DNA of 64,000 nucleotides from Epiperipatus broadwayi. Its lineage: Eukaryota; Onychophora; Udeonychophora; Euonychophora; Peripatidae. Position numbers and translations under genes: made by a program. A model generated the notes under the pieces. It made no database searches. It was not told the origin of the DNA and saw nothing but the letters and a program-made list of their open reading frames with translations. Where the stretch lies: contig JAQFVV010012490.1 in the NCBI GenBank assembly GCA_028023455.1, positions 810,001-874,000 on the forward strand, written 5' to 3'. Shown in pieces: positions 49,063-60,564 of this stretch. Each line of letters opens with the position of its first letter. The first letter of the stretch is position 1.

Positions 49063-52000
49063 GACTTATTTAAGTTGTTTATATCTAAAAATATTTCTGA
49101 TGTTGATTTTGTCTTTAATAATAGAAATAATGGAATTGATTTTATTAATCAATGTTTTTGTTGTTTTTTTAATCACATTAGTTATTTTTAATTTAGTTTT
49201 TAAAAAAAAAAATTGTAAAATTAGCAAGTTGGTTTGAATTTTTGCAGTTGTTGCTGTAATCAAACAATGTAAACATGTTATTAAATATTATTAGTAATTT
49301 TTACTTAAATTAATCATATTTATATATTAAACATAAAATTATTGATTTTTTTGTCCCACAGAGTTTTCTACTTATCTAAGTTTATACATATTATATATAT
49401 TAATAAAAATATGTAAGTAAGAATAGATGTGAGACTATTTATGCAAGTAAAATCAATAGAAGAATAGTTCTTATTGTTAGTGTGATTACACATTGTATCG
49501 AAAATTATTTGTTGATATTTCTGTAATATTTCTTATTTTCTCCAATAATGGGATTCCAAAAAAGAGATCAGAATATCAATTTATAATTGTTAATAATAAT
49601 AATAATAAAAATCTTTAAATTTTCAAATAGCTAATGAAAAGAGAGAAAAAACCAAATATGTAACAAAATATATAGTGATAATAATTCTATATATTAATAG
49701 GGGTTTTCAAATACCATATTTGTTAACTTTAAAGTGTTCTTTTTTTATTCAGTTATTTTGATCTGTGATTTCAATAACATTAGCAAGCAATTTTGAATAA
49801 TCTATTTTTGTTTTTATATAAAGGAAACAAAAAAAAAAAAAACAGTTGGCACACATGTACACTCCTATACATTTTCCTTTAACTGTTTGATTTAAAAAAA
49901 AAAAACTTGTATATATTTGATTTACATTTTTTTAATTTCTAAAAATAAGGGATAAAAAGTTATACATTGAGATAAAGATCAAAAATAATTTACTGGAAAT
50001 AACGTAAAAACAAAAAAGAAATTCAAGATAAATTTAAAAACTTCAAATGGAGAAAAAAATCTAGAATTGACTAATATAAGGATCTTTTACAATATTTATC
50101 TTTTTTTTTTTTTTAATATAAATTTTAGATAGTATAGTAAGTTTAAATTACTACAAATTGGATAATGTTATGTGTGTGTTCTTCATATATTTGCAATATG
50201 TATATTCAATATTTTTGATTATTATTTTTTTAAAACCATGAAGCTATTGGATTTTTTTTTTTTTAAATTGTTTAACCACATTTTTTGTATATCATTATTT
50301 GCTGAAGTTGAAGATTATTACATCAAAAGGAGAAGGAAATTTTTAGTAAAATAGTAAATAAAATTGCTATTAAAAAAAAGATCTAGAAATTCTATCACAA
50401 ATGATCTTATGCTCATAGACGCTTTAAATAATTGAAGAAGAAAAAAATTGATTTTTACTAATTTGATTGAACTTGATTCAGTAATCAGACACTACAAAAG
50501 ACTTTGATTTTACCTAGACTTTGATTTTACCTAGGTTGTATGCAGATTTTTGTTCTGTATACTGCGAAATACAAAAGACTCATCAGCATCTTTTTATTTA
50601 TCACATGTCAATTTTTCAAATGATGTTCAAAATCAAGATAGTAGACTTAGCACAGCAAGGTGAAATTTTTTCATCTATTTCTTTAACTGGGAATTGGACA
50701 AAAGTTTTAAGTCCCAAATTCTCTGAATATTTACCAAGATAAATAGAAATGATAACGTTAAGTAATGTCTATATATATTTAATTAGTTACATTAAAAATT
50801 TCTAACTTATAATATAATTTGATATAATTTTCTATTTATTTCTTACAATGCAGTAAATTTTATTTATTTGTTGATAGTATTTCCTTAGAGAATAATATTT
50901 CTTTAGTGCAATTTTCACTACACCACTGGCTATATAAATAGTATTCATTAAGTGGATAATCTCTAATCTAATGAATGACTAATAAAAATTATTAATATTT
51001 CTTTAGAATTTTGACTGACCAGTAGTCTTCATCAGAGCTACAATTTTTAAACATATATGATCATCAGAAATTTTACCAAAATCAAAAAAATCAAAGTGGT
51101 TTGGATAAATTGCATATATGACCATATAATTAATACCTTTTAATATATAATTACATATAGTTAAATAGATTATACATAATACAATTGTATTTTATTAAAC
51201 CTAATAATACATGAATTTTTCAATGATTTATAAATATTATCTTTATTGTTTTTTTATTTTTATCTAAATCTTTATATTATCAAGGAATAAATTAATTTTA
51301 CTGCATTCTAAAAAGTGAATAAATAAAAGTATATTAAATGCTATTATATGAATATATGCAATCAATGCACAAAGGATAAAGAAGTGAAGAAAAATTATAA
51401 CTTATATGAGCACTGTGTACTGACCTCTATATGATTATAATATATTAGGAAATTTATATATTAATAAATAGTGCTTTATTATTTTTGATTCATATATTAT
51501 ATGTGTATGTGTGTTATTATTCTATGTCATTATCAAATAACAGAATTTATTGGTGAAATTTATAAAGTTTAGTGAGAAATTATTTTCATTAAAAAAATTC
51601 TATTTTTTTTGTTGTTTGTTTTAATTTTTTTTTTTTTTGTCAGTAATCTTGTTCAAAATAGTCACAAATTTTTAATGTATCTCAAGCTTAATATTAAAAT
51701 TAAAATAATTATTATTCATTATGATTTTTACTTGAAATCCTAAAAAAAATTATTTGGAAGTATGTAAATGATAAATACTCTAAACAAAGAGTTCTAAAAT
51801 TCTAATTTGCTTTTTTTTTTACTTATCATGCTAATCAAAATCTGTTTATTCTCGTTTGAATATTATTAAATCAAAACTTAGAAGTAAAATAACTGAATAT
51901 TCGAATTATTGTTTGCGATTGTTTATATCTCCTAACAATGTTGAAAGATGGGCATTTGTTTTATGTATTTTTTATAGCAGTATTTTGTAAAAAAATGTTA

Positions 52001-53767
52001 TTTCATTTGATTTTTGGATGGCTTATTAAAATAAATTTATGTGGGGTGTAAAAAGTTTATAAATCAATGACGATTAGACACCAATATCAGTTGTTAAGAA
52101 TGATATTGGTTTATTTCGAATTATTTTTAAGATTGCTAAAAAAAATTCAAATTAATATGTAAAAATAATAATTTTTAACATTTTTTAATAAAAAAATATT
52201 TATTATTTTGCTGTTTTATTAATATGTGTTTGCGAATCTGATATTTTATTTTTTATAATATTATATATATATGTCAGATTTAATTACTTTACTAATTATT
52301 TTTCTTCTTTTTTTAACATCATTGTGAAAATGCATAAATAATACATTTTATATTTTACTTGTATGCATATGGAGCTATTCTTTTGCATTTTTATTCAGAG
52401 ATTGGACAAAGTGAATATATTTTTAATATAATGTAAGTCAGAAATTAAAATGCATATTAAGATTTTTTTTTTCTTTTAGTACTAAAATAAGGAGTGTTTG
52501 ACAGAAAGATAATGTCAGTTTCAAAAACTTGTGAGAAAAAAAATGTTCTAACTTGTTTCTAAATTTAAAAGGAATTGTTTCAGTGCATAATTAATTGGAT
52601 TAACAATTTTCAAGAATATTGAAATTCAAAAATTACAAATGGAAGGGGCATGACTACACTTTTCTAAAATTAATTAATAGTTGAAAATCATTTTTTTACT
52701 GGAATAAAGTGAAGGGCATTATGAAGAATTGCAGTTATGCAAAACCAGAATAAAATTATAGCAGTCTTTATCACAGCAATGACATTTGTAAATAGAACAT
52801 TCATAATTGAAATGCCATTTGTAATATTAGGTAATGATGTAATATCATAAATATAAAATCTAGACCATGATTCAAAACTTATTATATATTTAGAAGAATC
52901 TTAGTTTACACTTTTTTAATTATACTATAAAGATTTATACCTGTTTATTGTCAGCAGAAATCTATCAAACACATTATTGTTATCTAGTTGTGAAGTTGGC
53001 AGTGAAATTGTCATAAATTATATAATTGTAATTAATAGTTTGCATTGATATAACGTTGCTGAAGGCCATTGGAACATTTTGAAGGCTCTTTGAGATGACA
53101 GCACCCAATTTAGACAATAAATAATTTATTTAAATATATATATGAGCAGTGTTTAAATATCGGTTTACCAGTTATTTCACTGATAAACTTCCAATATAAA
53201 GTTGTTGTTTTTTGTACCTAAATAGTTTCTGTTAACTATTGAAATTATTTTTCTGTATTTTAAAAAAAGTTACTACTTTTTAATTTTATTTGTGGACATA
53301 TTTTATTTTGTATATATCTTTTAATACTATTTGTGCTTATGAGAAGAAAAAAAATGATAAGAAATACAAATAATTAGGTTGAAATTGTTTTGTTTTGATT
53401 ATATCTGGAATAAATTCGTATATGCTTGAAAAGATTGTCGATAAAAGAAGAAAAAAATAACTAATAATGAAATGGCCAGATTCTTTTATCACAATAATGA
53501 ATTTGTCTTTGGGGGATCTGTAAAACTAAAGAGTTGATAGATCAATCTGGAGAAATGCTATTCATATAATTGCCACAAGTTATTTTCATCTTGATGGCTC
53601 CTAATAATAATATGAATAAAAAAAAGGAGAGAAAAAATGCTGCCTGTACAAAAAAAGAAGGCAAAAAAACATCTGATCATACCATTTTATTTTAAATTAT
53701 TATTTTTATATCTCATTTAATTAATATTTAAACATATACTTCAAAGCAAATAAATATAATCCATGTT
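49063..53767. other. A/T-rich intronic stretch without recognisable genes
   Basis: Mostly low-complexity sequence. The one notable piece is the repeat remnant at about 51010-51050. A 73-codon open frame at 50521-50742 (+) is unlike any family I know. No RNA gene was found. Confidence 0.45.
51010..51050. repeat. Penelope-like element terminal remnant, copy 2
   Basis: 'tgactgaccagtagtcttc' then 'atcagagcta' repeats the phrase at 24699-24728 with a few changes. No element body is visible beside it; class assignment is tentative. Confidence 0.4.
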
Positions 53768-53768
53768 A

Positions 53769-54668
53769 ATTACTGAATATAAGATCCCCAATTTAAAACA
53801 GGTGGATTTTAAACCTGAAAAGGGGGGGGGGGAATTAACCCTGAATTTGAGATGCATATATATATACTTAAATAGGAAACTAGTATAAATACAATAACTC
53901 ACTTAATTTATTGCTGATCTTCTTCAGATATACAGTACTTTTACTTTCTATATCTTCACTTTCAGAACTTGAATTCTCATCTTTCCATCAGGATACATCA
54001 TTTTCATGCCATTCAAATTGCAGCCAAATGTTATAATTTTTTTGATAATTTGCTTTCATGTAAAAGTACATTTTTCTATTAAATTCTGAATCATTATTCT
54101 AAAATAATTTATATTTTTACCAATATTTTCTGAACAAAAATAATGTATAAAAAAGATTCTAAATTATATGTTTTCACTTTTAAAAATCAAAACAAAAATA
54201 TCTGAACTGTCAAAATTGGCAAAATAATATTAAAAGATTGTTTCACTTTAGAAATCAAAATGAAGCTATTGGAACTATCAAAATTTTGACAGATGCTCTC
54301 TTGTGTAGAGAACAAGAAACAACCAATCAGAGCCTTAGAAGGCAGACTTTTATTATTATATTGATTTGTTAACCGTAGAAAAAATCTAAGGTTATTTTGT
54401 AGAGTTTTCTCAATAAAATAATAGTAATCATGGCAAAATAACATTAAAAATGGTAGTTTGAGAGTGAGTTAAAGCAATTGTCAAAATTAATTCAGACAAT
54501 TTTGATTAAGATACACAGGTAACAATCATTATAGTATGTGCATGTATAGCATAAAGCAAAGATTCACAGAAATAATATGTTAAAAATTTTTGTTTAGAAT
54601 TTAAGATGCATCCCCTTTTGGGGGGTCCAAAATTTGGGAAAAAAGTGTGTCTTATATTCGAAGTAATA
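53769..54668 (-). mobile_element. TIR DNA transposon remnant, ~0.9 kb
   Basis: The left end 'attactgaatataagatccc' and the reverse complement of the right end 'attacttcgaatataagaca' are inverted repeats. Similarity continues imperfectly through G-runs to 'gagatgcat' (about 53850) and 'aagatgcat' (54603). The 'tcttatattcg' terminus style is common in widespread animal DNA transposons, but I do not name the superfamily. A minus-strand protein-like remnant lies inside. No convincing target duplication was found. Confidence 0.6.
53905..54105 (-). pseudogene. Possible transposase C-terminal remnant
   Basis: The minus-strand translation reads about NDSEFNRKMYFYMKANYQKN, then YNIWLQFEWHENDVS, an in-frame TGA, WKDENSSSESEDIES and KSTVYLKKIS. 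Aromatic-rich sequence followed by an acidic Ser/Glu/Asp tail is not what random A/T-rich DNA gives, and an acidic C-terminus suits several transposase families. I do not recognise the family. Stops at both ends show it is decayed. Confidence 0.4.
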
Positions 54669-54678
54669 TGATGTATAT

Positions 54679-55482
54679 TGTAACGGAAACCCGGTGATCA
54701 AAAGCTTAACTTCCCTTTTATTTATATATAATGGGGAATTCTTAAAATTCAAGATCGTCCACTTTCCGCTACCGCAAGCAGAGAGAACATACGGACATAA
54801 ACGAGTCTATATCCGTACTTGACCGAACCTGTAACTATACGGGTATATTCCCAGGTTATCTTTCCCGGTCAACTATCTCTCGACTGCTGTAAGATTTAAC
54901 AGAGTTACAGCGCTTGGATATTTATAAATTTTAATGGGATCAAAATACTGCACCACTAGCTTCACGTGTTAATTCAGTACTCATAATGAGTAATAATTAT
55001 TTCCCAACCTCTAAGACTATATTACTTTTGGAGTGGCGAAGAACGAGACGAAACAGATTTAAATCAATAATAAATATATTTAATAGAATAAATTAACAAT
55101 AAAAGAAATACTTTAAATCATTAACACTCAATAAAAAAAAACAGATTATATGCTATAATGCTACGAGTAAACAAAATAAAAAGATCCTATAAATGATTTT
55201 AGTTAACAAATGTCTTTATCATTCAAAGTAAGAATTTGGCCATTGTCTCAATAAAGGTATGTGCACATGGAAATATAAAATGTAGTATACATATTTACCT
55301 AGGTTTTAAGTTTCTGAATTAATTTGAAGTCTTGCTGACCGCCACGTGGAATTTCTCCACTTCTTTAGCAGGGACGGTCGCTCCTAAGTTAGATTTTGGT
55401 TGTGGGAACTCCTCCGCATTTAGGGCATCAAGAACCAAGCAAAACGAACTCTCCGGCAGGCACTACGTCGGCAGTTGTTACA
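54679..55482 (-). mobile_element. LTR-like unit (candidate solo LTR)
   Basis: The 804-bp segment starts 'tgtaac' and ends 'gttaca', the terminal TG...CA inverted hexamer usual for LTRs, and is richer in G/C than its surroundings. Read on the minus strand it begins 'tgtaacaactgccgacgtag' and has an 'aataaa' ~45 bases before its end, where an LTR polyadenylation signal would sit. Against this, there is no matching flanking duplication, and neither flank shows a primer-binding site or polypurine tract. It abuts the transposon ending at 54668. Confidence 0.45.
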
Positions 55483-56655
55483 TCTAGACGGGAACCATTA
55501 GAGCACAGTGAGTCTGGATCGGCAAGCGATCACGACGGCCCTTAGCCAGCCATTCTAGATGAGGCACCGACGTTAGAAATCATATCTTGTTAACTATGGC
55601 TGCTTATTATCGGAGCAGTGTTTCCACCAACCTCTCCACAAGAAGCCTCCTACTCTAATCATTATACTGAAACTTTTTTAATTAAAAATTCCACAGTCCT
55701 TTGTCCTTTCGATCCTTTGTTTTCGCTTTTATTCCCACCTTTCTTTTCTTAATGCGCCTTCGGCCATTTATATAGATTTGTTTTTACATAATTTCGTAGC
55801 ACTATTGCATTTATTTATTTCTTTTTTTTAATTAAACAGATTTTAATAAAATTGTTTTTTTATTATTTTATTTTGACAAGCATTAATTATTGCTGTCTTT
55901 ATCCCACTTCAAACACACTCCATACACGCATTTCGTTTTATCGTCAAATGTGTACTTTTATGACCCAGATCCTTATCTTTCGGTCATGTTTTAAATTTCT
56001 ATTTTATTCTTATTTAAACTTTTCAAACTTTACTTTTCTTATACATCATATTTCAATTTGTCTTTCATTTAGATTTCTTTATTACTATTAATTTTCTAAT
56101 GTACAATTTCAGTATTTCTAACTTTTTTTTTTTTTCACAAAATCGTAACTTTGGAGGGTAAAAGATAAGAATCTTTTCGATTCTAATTCCCTCTCTTTTC
56201 TTAATTAAAACATTTCTTTGTTTATAATTTTTTTTAAACTCACTTTTTAGCATTCCAAACGCAATATTTAATATTCTTTAAATGTTAAATATCTATATGT
56301 GTGACCGCAGTATGTGCGATCATCACAATATTTACAATTAAAGCTTAAAAATTATTCTCTTTTTTTAATATTTAATCCTACCATTTCCATAATGATTTTT
56401 TAAAAAAATATTGACGTTATGTAATTGTTAGTGAATTTAAATTATCTTCTATATATACTAGAGGAATACATTTGCTTTAAAACTTCTAATGCTATGCATG
56501 AAAAATAGAATATATTTCTGATGAAATGTTCTATTTTCATTATTGTAAAAGTTAAATTAATTTATTAAAGATATAAAAAAAAAAGAGCATTTTTGAAATT
56601 TTACTACTTGCTTTAGTACTATAACCAAAATTCTATTTATGATTTATAATTATAT
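55483..56655. other. Non-coding stretch, G/C-richer in its first 300 bases
   Basis: The first 300 bases ('tctagacgggaaccattaga' onward) share the higher G/C of the LTR-like unit and may be internal sequence of the same element, but no translation is convincing. The rest is A/T-rich. Confidence 0.4.
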
Positions 56656-57066
56656 GTATAGAGCAGGGATGAGAAACATTTGGCCATAGACCAAATCCAG
56701 CCTTTGAAAGCTCTCAATTTGGCCCAGACCTTTTCACAAACATATATAAAATAGAACTGTTGAAAACTTCTATATATACACACGTAGTTCAGTGTAACTA
56801 TATGCATAAGTACTAAATTAAGAATTAAGTAAAATAAAATATTTATTTTCTCAACTACAGTTTTTTTCTTTCCAACTTTAATAATAATTTTATTTTATTC
56901 TATCAGAGATAAACTAGTTAAATTTTTGATTAAATATAGTAGATAATTTTTAATCAATAATTTTGTGTGATCCATAGATATCAATAATTTTGTGTGGTCT
57001 GTGAATGAGATTATAAATATCAAAATGGTCCTTGCAGAAAGAAGATTCCCCACCCCTGGTATAGAG
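56656..57066. mobile_element. Non-autonomous hAT element with perfect 8-bp duplication
   Basis: The 395-bp element occupies 56664-57058, starts 'cagggatgagaaac' and ends 'ttccccacccctg', giving terminal inverted repeats of the CAGxGxTGxGxAA type typical of hAT transposons. The inner phrases 'tttggccatagacca' and 'gtgtggtctgtgaatg' are also typical of Charlie-like hAT MITEs. An exact 8-bp duplication 'gtatagag' lies at 56656-56663 and 57059-57066. There is no transposase. It lies ~0.7 kb upstream of the SPT exon at 57804. Confidence 0.88.
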
Positions 57067-57803
57067 TATGATGATAAATACATTTAATCAACAATTATCA
57101 TAGCATGCAGAAATGAAGACTGATGTTTTCATCTTATTAAATGTATTTAGGTATCAAGGAGTTACTTATTGTTTAGAACAATTTCATTTATTTTTTTCAT
57201 ATTTATCATTTTTATTATTTGAAGTATATCATTACCCAGTCATAAACATAGCTGAAAATATCATAAATATGCGATATTTTGAAACTATCACATTTTTTTT
57301 ATTATCAAATAGTATTTAATGATTAGTTGTATTTGGACCTTGTAGTTTGTTTTGTGATGGATGATTGATTTTGAAAAATATAAATTACAAATTAGTTTAT
57401 GATCCTTTCACTCTAGTTATAATCTTTCACTTTTTTTTTCTATTTCAAGTGTTTTTACCATGCATATATAATTAAATGGTAAATATTGTATGATTCTTTT
57501 GATTTTTTTTTTTTACTCTCTGTCTATAATACAGTATATTTGTGCATATGATTGATATTGATTTGAGCATTTATTTATTCATATTATACAAATAGAATTG
57601 TGAGAATATTGTTATAAGTTTTACTTATAGTCAACAAATGGAAGTTGTTCCCATCTTACTATTTAGGAATAATTCATTGTATACAGCAAAACATATATAA
57701 ATTATTTCAGAATTTAAATGTGTATGAAATGTAACAGTGACCATTATTTATATATATGTGTATAACCAAAACCTACATTATTCTTAATTTTTTTTTTCTA
57801 TAG
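57067..57803. other. A/T-rich intronic stretch upstream of exon d
   Basis: No gene or repeat beyond T-runs was recognised. The pyrimidine tract at 57788-57801 belongs to the acceptor of the exon at 57804. Confidence 0.5.
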
Positions 57804-57930
57804 AAAATAATTGATTATTTGAGAACAAATTCCCATAGTGCATGTTATGCAACAAGTATGTCACCTCCAGTAGTTCAACAAATTATATCTTCTATGAAAA
57901 TTATTATGGGAGAAGATGGAACAAATGATG
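57804..57930 (+). CDS. SPTLC2: Serine palmitoyltransferase subunit 2, internal exon d
   Basis: The exon opens in phase 0 with [20 protein letters not shown], then [20 protein letters not shown], matching the SPT2 segment that follows YIGGKK. The SHS-x-x-YATS-x-SPP stretch is well conserved in the family. The acceptor is AG at 57802-57803 after a run of pyrimidines, the donor is GT at 57931-57932 (GTAAAG), and the exon ends in phase 1 after an Asp codon. In other animals the next residues lead into a RYFRRRL-like motif. I searched the remaining 6 kb by eye and did not find it, so the next intron probably continues past the right edge. Two short hAT-type elements sit about 0.7 kb upstream and 0.4 kb downstream of this exon. 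Confidence 0.95.
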
Positions 57931-58358
57931 GTAAAGATTTAATTAATTGTATGCATAACCAATAAAATATCATATGGACCAGCAGCATAATTTTTCTTCA
58001 CATCTTTATGCCATCTACTATTAGCTTTAGTAAGTAATAAATGCCACATGAGTAGTTGGCATAATGATTTGAAGAAAAAATAAATGCATGCATGAGCAAT
58101 ATCAAAAATTGCACTTATATATATTCTATTTATACAGATAACACTCTGATTCCAGGCCTTTTTTTGGATTTCTGAATTTTTCAGACTTCTATAATAGATT
58201 TTTTTATTCTCCCCTTCCCATAAATCTTCAATTGCAAATCCAAAATGGTTTTTTTAGAAAGGAAAAAAAAAAAAGATCTTACTACAATTAGGCTTATTAA
58301 TTTATATATATTTGTAATTTTTATTTTTTGTAAATGTGTGTACAAACTAATTTTTTTA

Positions 58359-58799
58359 TTGTAGAACAAGGATTGCCAAACTACAGCTCGTAAGCCAAAT
58401 ATGGCTCTTTGATCATACTCTCATGACTCTTTTTTTATCATAATAAACATAAACACATTTTTTTATTTCCTCTTGTAATTTATAAATATTTTGATGACCC
58501 TTTAGGAGAGGGAAAACCTGCATTATTACATTGTTTCTTGAATTCAGTTTTATTATAGAATAGTAATTATTGTATATGATTAATATTTAAATATGAGAAA
58601 TTTGTAAATAAATCAAACTATCAAAGTAATTTTTTGTTTTTATTTTCATTAGGATATATACAGATTCTATTCTGTTCTACTACTAAAATAAATTCATATT
58701 TTTCACATTTTTCCTTGCGGCTCTTTGATGGGGGAAGAGCAGGAGAATTAAACAAAATGGCTCTTTGTTTTAAAAAATTTGCTGACCCTTATTCTAGAA
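58359..58799. mobile_element. Non-autonomous hAT element, second copy type
   Basis: The element at 58367-58791 begins 'caaggattgccaaactacag' and, on the reverse complement of its right end, 'aagggtcagcaaat'. Subterminal 'atggctctttg' blocks are inverted at both ends of the hAT-like 'agctcgtaagccaaatatgg' region. Flanks are 'ttgtagaa' (58359-58366) and 'ttctagaa' (58792-58799), an 8-bp duplication with one mismatch. It is different in sequence from the hAT element at 56656. Confidence 0.75.
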
Positions 58800-60432
58800 G
58801 ACTCCAGATTACAATTGAAATTTTGGGTAATAGAAGTATTTGAATAATGGGTGTTAGGAGTAATGTTATTCTGTCTACATATAAATAGCTTTAAATATAA
58901 TAGAATGAATGATTTTTAGCTTTCAGATATTAAATAATAATTTGACTCTACATTAAGGAAAATTAATACAGTTTTGCCCTGTGCAGTTTAGGCCAATTAT
59001 AGTAACAGATTCAAATGGAGTTTTTTTTTTATTGATTTTCAGCTGAGGAAAGCAAAAAAAAATAAAATCATTTTAGTTTATTGAATAGAAATGTTGTTCT
59101 CAGCTCATCACTTTGATGCTTGAATATCATGATCTCATGAATAACCGATAATGCAACTTTGAGCAGTTTAGTATACTTTTGAGAATTGGTGACTCAAGAT
59201 TTAATGCTTCTTGAGTCATTTTCTAATTGAAAAAATTAAAAGTGAAAGAAAATAAAACTTATTTGATTGCTGAATTCATTTTACCATTATTTCAATGCTC
59301 AAATATTATTTGATCTTTCAAGATACTGATAGTATAACAAACATTATCATAAATATACTTACAATTTTCCATTTTATCATATATATCTTAATCACATAAA
59401 GATATCTGAATTTAATGTGAGAAGTAGTTAAAATATGCCTGGAAAAAAAGAGAATGGAATTAAATTATTTCATATTTAATAATAATAAATGTATTAAATC
59501 TTTTATTGTTTAAAGTGTGTATTTTAGCTGAAAATGATGGAATTTCTAAACTAATAAATAGTTAATAATAATCATTAAGGTATTTGTCTAGGGAGGATTG
59601 TGTCATTATGAGTGCAGGAAGTTTAGCACCTTTAGATTGAATTGGATTAATTAAATATTATTACTTCTAAAAATTCAGGCAGTTGAAAAAAATTATTTTT
59701 GGAAATTTTTAAGATCATTTTCTATAAGATCATCTCATTGGTTCATTTTTTTTTCAAAATTATTTTCAATGATTTTGGAGGTTAAGATTGGGAGAAAAAA
59801 AGCCAAATCTCCAGAAAATAAGTCCTTATCGAAACATTACTTTGCTGATGATATTGTAATCAAGAATTTGAGAATTATAATTTACTCAATTCTAAAATAA
59901 TCTTGAAAATAATCTTTTGTAAATTAAAGAAATGTTTAAAAGGTTGTAGTATATTGGGAACAATGGTTCAGTGAGAAGAAAATCGGGACAGACTTTTTAA
60001 ACTTATCAACAACATGTAATGTAATGTTAATTTAATTCTTTTTTATTGTATATAGGTAATGTTACCAGTAACAAGTTTTTCCCCTCCTTTTTTTTATTGT
60101 CAATGTGAATAGTCAGTGGAGCAGGGCATTTCTCAATTGTTTGAAAAGAGATCAAAGCTTGAAAAAATAATTTGTTTTCAAATGGGATAACTTTTATAAG
60201 CTTTTCTTTACTTTAGAATGGCTTTTGTTGAAAACCATTATAGAGATATCTCATGTACTATTTTATGTGAATATTCTTTAAATATATTTTAATTCTGACT
60301 ACATTAAATTCTCTTATTTTAAAAATGTGAGCAAAGGTAATTGCAGTTTTGCATGCATCAGTAGAATAATAATAAAAAATAAAAGAATATAATGCAGTTT
60401 TTGCCTGAAGGTTTGTGATAATGGTATATTAG
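58800..60432. other. A/T-rich intronic stretch without recognisable genes
   Basis: No protein-like frame, repeat or RNA gene could be supported. Confidence 0.45.
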
Positions 60433-60564
60433 ATGTGATAATATGTTGGACTATTTCCATCATCTATCAGTAAATGTTGAATGTAAAGAAAATTTAAGTT
60501 TAACATTTTCTATATTTCAACATTTACTGATAGATGATGGAAATAGTCCAACATATTATCACAT
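60433..60564. mobile_element. Near-perfect foldback element F2, copy 2
   Basis: Two 60-bp arms, 60433-60492 and 60505-60564, are inverted copies with only a few mismatches near the 12-base loop. The outer sequence 'gttggactatttccatcatc' is shared with the foldback at 48731-49062, so this is a dispersed family. It would fold into a stable hairpin and is non-coding. Confidence 0.75.

Larger units (their letters stand above)
47269..57803 (+). other. SPT2 intron, ~10.5 kb
   Basis: This phase-0 intron between exons 47049-47268 and 57804-57930 contains the nested SINE/foldback unit, the TIR transposon plus LTR-like pair, and one hAT element. No additional SPT exon is required by the protein sequence. 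Confidence 0.85.

Noticed and set aside
54187-54444. 85-codon minus-strand frame inside the TIR transposon
   Set aside because: It could belong to a transposase, but it shows no motif I recognise and its frame does not join the remnant at 53905-54105; not called.
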